Part shown: piece by piece, positions 1 to 7,111 of the stretch
How positions within the stretch are numbered: the stretch's first letter is position 1
How the letters are laid out: every line of letters starts with the position of its first letter
From: Thalassiosira profunda
Taxonomy: Eukaryota > Bacillariophyta > Thalassiosirophyceae > Thalassiosirales > Thalassiosiraceae
Length of the DNA stretch: 19,419 nt
Reading direction: 5' to 3'
Assembly (NCBI GenBank): GCA_036939355.1
Contig: JALLAP010000519.1
Span: 1-19,419 of the forward strand
Program-made: the position numbers and the translations under genes
Notes under the pieces: generated by a model
Told to the model about the DNA's origin: nothing
The model's input: only the letters and a program-made list of their open reading frames with translations
Databases searched by the model: none

Positions 1-2167
1 CGAACGCGCGGCCGTCGAAGAAGAAGGGCCGATTTTCGCCCGACTATCTTGATGGGTCGTCCACTGCAAGTGCGTCATCCACCCGCTCGGGCACTGCCGC
101 CGCTGCGCCCAAGGGGAAGGCGAACTTCATTTCCGGCACCCCCTTCCGGGTGATTTCTCGCCGCCTTTCCAACGACGATGCCGCGGAGTCCCTGCCCCCG
201 TCGAAGGTGGAGAGCGTCGTTGCAAATGCGAAGGCGCTGTCGGCCAACCTTGGCAAGTGGGTGGATCTCACCGACTCGGGGTTGAGGAACCGATACTTGA
301 CGGCCATGACGGCGGGATTGGCCGTGAGCTTGGCCATGGTCCCAGAGGCAGTCTCGTTTTCGTGTGAGTATATTGTAAAACGCTCACGTGATGTGCACAT
401 GACATGCTGATGTGTTTCATCATATGTCATCTCATTACATATCATCATATCACCTGCAGTCGTAGCTGGAGTCTCTCCGCTGGTGGGCCTCTGGACGACG
501 GTCGTCTTGGGCTTCTTTGCCGCCCTTTTCGGAGGAAGGGCTGGGATCTGCAGCTCCGCATCTGGCGCTTGTTCGGTTGTGGTAGCCGCACTTTGTGCCA
601 CTCACGGAAGCGGCTACCTGGCCGGGTGCGCCGCCCTCGCGGGCCTGCTGCAAATTGCAGCAGGAACCGTCGGAATGGGCAAGCTCATCCGCCTCGTTCC
701 TCATCCCGTAATGATTGGCTTTGTCAATGGATTGAGCATCGTGATGCTGAAGGCACAGCTGACGCACTTCCAATCGGCGGGCAAGTTCCTGTCTCTCTTT
801 ACTCCGGAGGGCAAGGCCACCTATGGCTGCGCCCTGCTGACGATGGCGTTGGTCCGCTTTGGGATCCCTAAGGTCCAGGAGAAGGTGGAGGCTGCCAAGG
901 CAGTGCCTCCAACTCTTGGCGGGGTGGTTATCTCGGCCGCACTTGCACGATTCTTCAAGTGGCCCATAAAGACTTTGGCGGACGTTGCAGGAGCAGAGAC
1001 GTTCAAGGGCGGACTGTCGGTGTTGCCGAAGATTGGGCTGCCTGAATCGTTCTGGACGCCGTTCGTCAACGCTCCTCTGGAAACATTGAAGATCATCCTT
1101 CCTTTTGCCATCACAATGGCCGCAGTTGGCTCCATCGAATCTTTGCTGACGCTGCAATTGCTCGATGGGATCATCGACGACGGTACTCGCGGGAGTACAA
1201 AGCGCGAGGTGATTGGACAGGGTGTTGGAAACCTGGCTGCTGGAATGACGGGAGGCATCGGAGGCTGCGCTCTGATTGGGCAGTCGCTCATCAACGCTCA
1301 ATCGGGCGGTGGAGTCAGCCGGCTCTCAGGCATGTCGATGGCGCTCTTCCTTGCACTGGGAATCGTGGTGAGAGTTGCAATTGATCCATCAAATTTGTTA
1401 TGCTATCTGCCCTTGACGCTACAGCGCCAATTTTTCTCGCAGAGCTTCGCTCCTCTTTTGGGGCAGATCCCTGTGGTGGCATTGGCGGGAATCATGCTTT
1501 TGGTATGCCAATCCACCTTCTCCTGGGGATCTTTGCGCCTGCTTGGAAAGATCCCGACGCTGGATGCAATCGTCATCGGTTTGGTGACTTTTGTGACTGT
1601 CAAGGATGACTTGGCGAAGGCGGTGCTCATTGGCACCGTCATGTCTGCTCTAGGTTTCGCTTACGTGAGTGGAACGTGCTCGATGTCACTTTCCATCACA
1701 CTTTCTGACTCATGTACCTTTGCTACCATTCTCTTTAGAAACAATCGACGAGAATCTCAGCCACTGTGTCGCAAACAAAGCTGACCCCTCCTTCGGGACC
1801 AACGCTGCCCAATGTCAAATCCTACAACGTCGACGGGCCGCTCTTCTTTGGATCGACGACTGCATTTGCGCGTTTGTTCAGTGTGAAGGAGGATCCTGAT
1901 GATATTGTGATTGATTTCACTGGCTCGCGGGTCTTTGACCATTCGGCGTTGGAAGCAATTAACGACCTCTCAGACAGGTATGGAGCGTTGGGAAAGAGAG
2001 TTTATCTGCGGCACTTGTCGCCAGACTGTGCGGCGTTGCTGGGGAAGGTCCACAAAGGAGGGTTGCCGCCGTACGAGGTGATTGAATCGAATCCAAACGA
2101 TCCTGTCTATGGCGTGGCTGCTAGACCCGAGGTCTACAAGGACGTGCCGGTCCCCAAATCGGGTTGA
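1..2167 (+). CDS. SulP-family anion transporter with C-terminal STAS domain (5' partial)
   Basis: This encodes a membrane transporter for sulfate, bicarbonate or a similar anion; the substrate cannot be read from sequence. The frame is open from base 3 with no in-frame ATG before the membrane part, so the N-terminus lies outside the window. Proposed exons are 3-363, 460-1367, 1443-1664 and 1739-2167. Splicing at 363/460 makes a TTC codon and joins PEAVSFSF to VAGVSPLVGLW, the classic SulP first-helix region. The glycine-rich GGRAGICSSASGA and the HPVMIGFVNGL segment are also typical of the family. The last exon is a STAS domain (GPLFFGSTTAFARLF, then VIDFTGSRVFDHSALEAI, which holds the conserved D-x-S loop). 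The product is about 639 residues, or 664 if the 75-base intron is retained. The first 80 or so residues are basic and Ser/Ala-rich, probably a cytosolic tail. Confidence 0.9.
364..459 (+). other. intron 1 of the SulP gene
   Basis: The intron is 96 bases, phase 1, with donor GTGAGT and acceptor CTGCAG. Removing it restores an unbroken SulP first transmembrane region, while reading through meets a stop at about 408-410. It is AT-richer than the flanking exons and contains the palindrome TCACGTGA at 384-391. Confidence 0.9.
1368..1442 (+). other. probable in-frame intron of the SulP gene (75 bases, no stop)
   Basis: The segment starts GTGAGA and ends TTTTTCTCGCAG, with a pyrimidine tract before the acceptor. 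It is exactly 25 codons, phase 0, with no in-frame stop, so naive ORF calling hides it. Removing it joins ALFLALGIV to SFAPLLGQIPVVALAG, the spacing expected in SulP proteins, whereas retention puts 25 extra residues into a transmembrane region. Its length matches the other introns here. Confidence 0.75.
1665..1738 (+). other. last intron of the SulP gene
   Basis: The intron is 74 bases, phase 0, with donor GTGAGT, a branch-like TCTGACT and acceptor TTTAG. It separates the membrane domain (ending LGFAY) from the linker and STAS domain (starting KQSTRISATV). Confidence 0.88.
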
Positions 2168-2451
2168 AGGGGGTTGAGAAGAGATACCATATTGACTCGA
2201 GGTCGAGTCATTCCATGCTTAGGGGTAAAGTATCTGATGAATTGGCTGCAACTATGTGGATTTATTTGGACTGAGTCGAAATCAATCGCCGTTCCGAGTG
2301 GTTCGCCGATCCTCAATTCATCGCTCATGACCTCAACCATGCCGCCGAAAACGCAGGGGATGCAGGATCTCTGCCGCGCCCTCAGGGCCAGGGCAGTCAC
2401 AGAAGAGCGGCCAATTACATTGGTGCCAATTTCTATCTTATTCTCGAGAAG
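2168..2451 (+). other. 3' flank of the SulP gene and unresolved 5' end of the SIM-protein gene
   Basis: This is the 284-base stretch between the SulP stop and the first in-frame ATG of the next gene. From 2275 onward the frame of that gene is open with no ATG. It encodes protein-like sequence such as SEWFADPQFIAHDLNHAAEN and RRAANYIGANFYLILEK. An upstream exon or alternative start is therefore likely, but I could not fix a donor/acceptor pair. Confidence 0.5.
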
Positions 2452-2961
2452 ATGTTATCGTTTGTAGGTAGATTCGATCGCGCTTACGCTGACGACGCCA
2501 AGACCATAGTCGATGGTCTCCGAGACGAGAGGGGAAACTTCGGCTTCGACGGCGCCATTTCCGTCCTTGAGCTGCTGCAAGAAGGGTTCAAGAAATGCGA
2601 CGAGCGCAGAGACAAGAGACTTTCAGCCGAGAAAGACGACGCCCCAGTAGTGGGACCTCTGGAAGCATCGGGCGGAGAGGTGATCGACCTCACAGGTTCC
2701 AGCGACGCCGGCACCGGTACTGGCGGCTCCAAGAAGAATGATCCTGATCACCCTGCAGAGGAAGTCTCAAACCTTGCTGAGGAGATCGATGACCTCTGCA
2801 TCGGCGACACTGTGAGCGCCGAGGAGGGCGTGGCCCGGCGGGTGCGAGAGGCCGAAGCGAAGGGCGACGTGATCGACATTTCTGACGACAGCAACGCTGG
2901 TGTCCAGGAGGCAGGGTCGGAGCTTCCCAACGCAAAGAGCGATGTCATCGACCTCACTTGA
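2452..2961 (+). CDS. small acidic protein with three SUMO-interacting motifs (5' end uncertain)
   Basis: I do not recognise the family. From the first ATG it is 169 residues; the same frame is open back to 2275, so the true protein is probably longer. The N-terminal part (1-60) looks helical (DDAKTIVDGLRDER, ISVLELLQEGFKKC). The rest is acidic and low complexity. It carries three near-identical motifs: EVIDLTGSS (V77-T81), DVIDISDDS (V140-S144) and DVIDLT, whose Thr169 is the last residue. V-I-D-L-T is the canonical core of type SIM motifs that bind SUMO, and the acidic or serine residues after the first two fit phospho-enhanced SIMs. I infer a multivalent SUMO reader. No RING, PIAS-type or protease domain is visible in this part, so a SUMO-targeted ubiquitin ligase cannot be claimed. 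Confidence 0.65.
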   Translation: MLSFVGRFDRAYADDAKTIVDGLRDERGNFGFDGAISVLELLQEGFKKCDERRDKRLSAEKDDAPVVGPLEASGGEVIDLTGSSDAGTGTGGSKKNDPDHPAEEVSNLAEEIDDLCIGDTVSAEEGVARRVREAEAKGDVIDISDDSNAGVQEAGSELPNAKSDVIDLT

Positions 2962-3077
2962 CTCCGCAGTGGCCAGGTCCGAGTAGTGGCCGTTTTCGCC
3001 CATCGTGTAGGCCACGGCCATCCCCACATCATTCTTGCGGTCCCTCCTCCGGTAGTCACTTCAAAGCGATCCGCTAT

Positions 3078-4016
3078 TCACTCCTCTGCACCCTTGCCCC
3101 TCAAGCGTTCTCTTGCTTTCTCTATCTGCTCCTTGTTCGAGTCCCCGCCCCATACGCTGAGAAACGAGTCCATTTCCTGCCTCATGCCCGCATTTGATTC
3201 GAGCAGCTCTCCGTTTGCATCGATGATCTCGCCATCGCCGTCCACCGCCGCAACCGCAGCTTTAATCGCCCGGATAGATTGCGAGCAGGGCAGCTCCAGC
3301 ATCGGCTCTATCAATCTCATGGCAGCTTCCAATGCGGTCTCTCCCTCCTCTGCAACTGCATCGGCATACCCTCCGCCATTAGTTGCCTCTTCCTCCCCCG
3401 TCACCGCTTCGCCCAACAGCAGCATCCTTAACGCCCGCTCCCTCCCCACCTTCTGCACCAATCTTCGCGCCCCGCCCCATCCCGGCGAGGCGCCCCGCTG
3501 GGCGTGCACGAATCTAATTTGTGCGTCGCGGGAGAGGACCACTAAATCAGTGACAGTGGTGAGTTCCGCCCCTCCACCCACTGCGTATCCGTCAACCGCG
3601 GCGACGGAGAGGATAGGGAGGGAACGGAGGCGGTTCGTCACGCGGGTCATGTGATGGAGCATACTTGCACCGTCTCGAAGCGATTGCGCAGTGCTGCTGC
3701 AAGTTTGGCCGGTATCGTGCAGGTCGAGGCCGGCGCAGAAGGTCCCGCTGCTCCCCGTCAATATCACCGCGCGTGCGTCGTTCCCGCCATTGACGCCCGA
3801 CCATGCCGCCAGCGTCTCCACGTGCTCGTCCAATTGCTCCATCATCCCCACCGTCAGCGCGTTCCGTCGCTGCGGGTTGCAAAGCGTGATGGCTGCAACG
3901 CTGGATTCGTCGCCGGCGAAATCAAGCGACACGCGCGGCGGCTCCGACGTGGCGAAGGCCCGCAGGCCGCGCCGCAGGAGGTGCCCGCGCGACCGATGGA
4001 GGTGGCCGGGCAGCAT
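3078..4016 (-). CDS. ECHDC1-like ethylmalonyl-CoA decarboxylase (crotonase fold), probably mitochondrial
   Basis: This is a 312-residue crotonase-superfamily protein. In animals ECHDC1 decarboxylates ethylmalonyl-CoA, a metabolite-repair step that removes side products of acyl-CoA carboxylases. Support includes the oxyanion-hole segments GTFCAGLDL (91-99) and DGYAVGGGAELTT (142-154). It also includes IRFVHAQRGASPGWGGARRL (167-186), which is the ECHDC1 pattern IRFVH..G..P.WGG.TRLV. The C-terminal SVWGG matches the family's ending, and the length is close to the roughly 300 residues of the animal enzyme. The N-terminus is basic and lacks acidic residues up to RRGLRAFAT, consistent with a mitochondrial leader cleaved near residue 20-24. 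Other crotonases (enoyl-CoA hydratase, isomerase) are possible but fit the WGG segment less well. It is divergent from the gene at 4194. Confidence 0.82.
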   Translation of the reverse strand: MLPGHLHRSRGHLLRRGLRAFATSEPPRVSLDFAGDESSVAAITLCNPQRRNALTVGMMEQLDEHVETLAAWSGVNGGNDARAVILTGSSGTFCAGLDLHDTGQTCSSTAQSLRDGASMLHHMTRVTNRLRSLPILSVAAVDGYAVGGGAELTTVTDLVVLSRDAQIRFVHAQRGASPGWGGARRLVQKVGRERALRMLLLGEAVTGEEEATNGGGYADAVAEEGETALEAAMRLIEPMLELPCSQSIRAIKAAVAAVDGDGEIIDANGELLESNAGMRQEMDSFLSVWGGDSNKEQIEKARERLRGKGAEE

Positions 4017-4193
4017 GGCGGCTCAGCTCGCTGTGTGATGGTGTGGTGCTCCTCGCGTCCTCTGCCTCTGCAACTTTGCAACGCCTCTCGCAAGCTTCGC
4101 AAAGATCCAAAAGATTTTTCGTGTCAATCCTCTGCGCTGCACCGCTGTGCTGCAGCTAGCTGTAGATACCTTTGCAACGATAACGCTGCCGCC
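4017..4193. promoter_or_regulatory. divergent promoter region, ECHDC1-like and four-TM genes
   Basis: This 177-base gap separates two start codons on opposite strands, so it must carry the start sites or 5' leaders for both genes. Two copies of TTGCAAC lie at 4076-4082 and 4172-4178. I see no clear TATA box. Confidence 0.45.
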
Positions 4194-5467
4194 ATGGCCG
4201 TGTCCACTCGCCACCTCCACCACCGGCACCTCCGGAAGGGCGAAGCTAATCCCAGCAGGCCGCCTCCCCCACTCGGCCGCTCGGCCGCCTACGTCCTCGA
4301 TGCATCATCGGCCGAAGACTCCGAGCTCGCCCGCTTTCTCTTCGTGAGCAACCAGCAAGCAAACAACGACGGCGGCGGCCGCTGCTCGCGATGCCGCCCG
4401 CGCCGACGCAGCGGCGACGACGACATGCCCCGCATGAACGCCATCGCGACCGCCAACTATTCCCTGGCCCTCGATCCGCTTGAGATTCGTAGCGAGAAGA
4501 CAATTATGGTAGCGGAAGCGATGACCATCTTTGGCGCGTTGTTTCTCGGTGGCACCTTCATTCTGTTCGAGTGGGGGTCGGCCAAGAGCTACGGCGGGGA
4601 GGGCACGAACGCGGTGGTGGACCGGCTGTTCGCGGCGGTCATGGCCATCGGTGAGTGCGCATAAAACTATGATGTGCACATCTTGTGGACTTTGTTGCAT
4701 TCATTGCTCACGAAGCCTTTCGGAACGCAGCCATCTGTTGCAACATCTTCCTCGCCTTCTTTGGATCCTTCCTCTGGTTTCTCTCCATCTTACACGCGAA
4801 CGCCACCGAAGATTTTGTGTTGCAATCCGGCAAGCTAATGAGATTCTGCTCATTATTGTTGATCTGCACCCTCCAAACGGTCACAATCGGGCTGTTCCTG
4901 GGCATCTACTCCAACCTCAGCCCGCACTGGGCCGAGACGATCGTGGTCCTTATTCTAGCGTTCGTAATCAACGCCGTGGGGCAGCGGCACGTGCAAAAGC
5001 TGGTATTCGATACGTCGCCCATCGAGACGTATCATTTGCCGACGTGGGCGCGGCTGCTGTCGGACCCGGCGTGCGTGGTCACCCGCAAGGGACGGGAGAA
5101 ACTGCGATTGCGGGCGAAGCAACGGGCCGAGGAGGTGAAGCGGAAGGCGTATCGGGAGAGGGAGCAGCTGGATCCAAGCCTTGGGGCAGAGGCCAAACAA
5201 AGCAACACTAGCATTGGCACGCTGCTAAGAAAGGCGGCAGTGAGTCTGGGACGATCCAACTACGACACATCAATCTACGAGGCGCGATTGGAAGAGGACT
5301 GGTACTGCGACGTATCCCAGCTGAAAGGATTGGGTGTGGAGGTGTTGGCTCGCTACATGCCCCGGCTGCTGGCGCAACGATTGCATGATATGTTGGACTC
5401 AGAAGAGGGTATCAACTTTCGGTCGGACGCCGACAGAATGCCATCATCTGATGAGTTTGTAGAATGA
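4194..5467 (+). CDS. four-helix integral membrane protein of unknown function
   Basis: Exons 4194-4650 and 4731-5467 give 397 residues. The start sits in a near-ideal context (GCCGCCATGG). The N-terminal 100 residues are Arg/Pro-rich and acidic in patches. Four hydrophobic segments follow: about 103-128 (VAEAMTIFGALFLGGTFILF), 146-172, 189-213 (FCSLLLICTLQTVTIGLFLG) and 219-237. The intron falls inside the second, and splicing yields VMAIAICCNIFLAFFGSF. A basic helix (about 262-297, rich in Arg/Lys/Glu) and a helical C-terminal module (EEDWYCDVSQLKGLGVEVLA) complete it. The four-helix layout recalls Orai-type channels, but I see no Orai pore signature, so no function is assigned. Confidence 0.85.
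4651..4730 (+). other. intron of the four-TM gene
   Basis: The intron is 80 bases, phase 1, with donor GTGAGT and acceptor ACGCAG. Splicing builds a GCC (Ala) codon and continues the second membrane helix; reading through hits a stop at 4662. Confidence 0.9.
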
Positions 5468-5491
5468 TCCGAAGGAACCCACAAGCACCAG

Positions 5492-6910
5492 TCACCCCAG
5501 ACGCTTTCGCTTGGGTGCACCAGCAATATCACCTCCGCCGTTGGCCTCGAGCCGATCGATTATCGCCCTTAACAGTCTGTTCTCCGACAGCAACCTCTCA
5601 TTCATTGCTTCGAGCTCCGCCATCCGCGACCCTATCCTCACACTCTCTGCCGATGGGAAGCCGAACAGCTCGGGAATATTCCAGTTTCGAATGATGCGAT
5701 AGAGCCTATTCAGCCGTGTGAGATTTTTAAGGCTTCCCTTGCATGCGAACCAGGCAAGCACACGGGGCATGAACCTTACGTCGAAAGCAAGCAATTCTTG
5801 CAGATCGAATTGCTCGTCTTTGAAATGGATTCTGCACGTCTTCTCAAATGCTGGATGAGCGTCCACGCGATTGACCAGCAACATATCTGACAGCTCATCC
5901 CTTCCCGATAAATCCCCAATCCCATTGAGGCTCCTCAGTGTGTGGTTTGACATAAACGTGCCGTTGATGCTTGTTTTGTTGAGCACCAAATTCAACACGA
6001 GCTCCTTGCCGGTTGTTTCAGTAATTGCGTTGCCAGAAACGTCAAGCATTTCCAGCTTGGTGTTTCCTTGCAGGGCATCCACCATCATCGCCATGCATTC
6101 ATTGTCGAGGACATTTTCTCTCAGAGTGAGGTGCCAAAGCAGAGAATCCCTGTTTGCCAGCAACATTGATATAACTTCACAGCCTGAGTGTCCGATGTTA
6201 TTGCGATCCAGGCAAAGCTCCTGAATCGAACGCAATTGAGCAATTCCGTTCAATCGACCCCAATCCCCACTCTTTATGAACATGTTGTTGCTCAAGTCCA
6301 GCGTGTCCTGTGGTTTTGTTGAGTCATCCGAGTCATCCTCCACCAGTCTCCGGAAGGTAAGTGAGACGGGATAACTATTGGGGCTGTTAAGCAGAGCTGT
6401 CACGAACGCATCTGGGCTTGAACCCCAATAGTTTTGCGTTTTCGCGTTGACCTTCGTCATGATGTCTCTGGGTCTGATCCAGCCCCTCAGAGCAGCCTTC
6501 AAGCATTCGCTGTTCATGCGATCCAGTGAGACCATGCTATTCCTCCACTTTTCCGGTGGCACGTAACTAAGGGCAATGTTCACTATTCTATCCAGTTCCT
6601 CGTCATCCATACTCTCCCAGCAGTCATACTTCTTCGATCCCACATACCGACGCGGAAGGAAAAGGACAGTGGCATCTGCACGGATTTGCTTCACGAATAC
6701 GAAGAGTATTGATCTGGGACCTATCCGAACGGAAGGAGTGGGGCCGTGTTGCTGGATCACGAGCCCAAGCTTCCTCCTCTCCTGGTATTTCAGATTGAAG
6801 GTTGCCGCCCGACAGCGTCGCTCGTGCTCTTCGGCCTCTTCGTACGTGTCAAACCGAGCGGTGTTGCAAACATCGCACTGCCATTTCTGCGGCTCTCCGT
6901 CCGCCACCAT
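5492..6910 (-). CDS. zinc-finger plus leucine-rich-repeat protein, probably nuclear
   Basis: This is an intronless 472-residue protein. Residues 12-33 form a C-x2-C-x13-H-x3-C zinc finger (C12, C15, H29, C33). A middle region (about 50-200) is of unknown type and includes DDEELDRIVNIALSYVPPEKW and LKAALRGWIRPRD. Leucine-rich repeats follow, with cores TLDLSNN (203-209), ELCLDRNNI (231-239), HLTLRENVL (260-268) and MLDVSGNAI (288-296), resembling the RNase-inhibitor type. After them comes a helical module with YRIIRNWNIPELFGFPSAE (403-422), then a short coiled coil (about 427-455) and a basic tail PKRKR (466-470) that may be a nuclear signal. Similar LRR proteins ending in a W-N-x-P-x-L-F-x-F-P-S-A module are, as I recall, common in diatoms. 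Its target is unknown. Confidence 0.85.
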   Translation of the reverse strand: MVADGEPQKWQCDVCNTARFDTYEEAEEHERRCRAATFNLKYQERRKLGLVIQQHGPTPSVRIGPRSILFVFVKQIRADATVLFLPRRYVGSKKYDCWESMDDEELDRIVNIALSYVPPEKWRNSMVSLDRMNSECLKAALRGWIRPRDIMTKVNAKTQNYWGSSPDAFVTALLNSPNSYPVSLTFRRLVEDDSDDSTKPQDTLDLSNNMFIKSGDWGRLNGIAQLRSIQELCLDRNNIGHSGCEVISMLLANRDSLLWHLTLRENVLDNECMAMMVDALQGNTKLEMLDVSGNAITETTGKELVLNLVLNKTSINGTFMSNHTLRSLNGIGDLSGRDELSDMLLVNRVDAHPAFEKTCRIHFKDEQFDLQELLAFDVRFMPRVLAWFACKGSLKNLTRLNRLYRIIRNWNIPELFGFPSAESVRIGSRMAELEAMNERLLSENRLLRAIIDRLEANGGGDIAGAPKRKRLG

Positions 6911-7111
6911 GCTACCACGGGGCCTCTAGATGACCCCGGGGTGATGCGCAGCAGGGCAGCAGGAGTTACGGGGCAGCAGGGAGGGTGGTGTTGCGTGTGG
7001 AGTCGCAATGTACATACATCGTTGCTGGTACGTCGTACAGTTAGATAAACCCTGGCCAACCATTCCGCCCACACGACACACCTCACACAATCCGCCCCAA
7101 GCCCCTCAGCC
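6911..7111. promoter_or_regulatory. divergent promoter region, LRR gene and RIX1/PELP1-like gene
   Basis: This 201-base gap lies between two divergent start codons. It includes several GCAGCAGGG-type stretches near 6950-6985 and ACGTACATACATC-like sequence near 7008-7020. No canonical TATA box or known operator can be assigned. Confidence 0.4.

Noticed and set aside
450..1301. Minus-strand open frame of 283 codons opposite the SulP gene
   Set aside because: It is the antisense shadow of SulP coding sequence, with no recognisable protein features.
2767..3027. Minus-strand frame beginning with protein-like MAVAYTMGENGHYSDLATAE
   Set aside because: Only about 20 residues look plausible. The rest is antisense to the SIM-protein gene, and a TGA lies just upstream in the same frame. 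It could be an unrecognised exon, but there is no support.
4194..5467. Orai-type calcium channel for the four-helix protein
   Set aside because: The helix count fits, but the conserved first-helix pore residues and the overall pattern of Orai are not seen.
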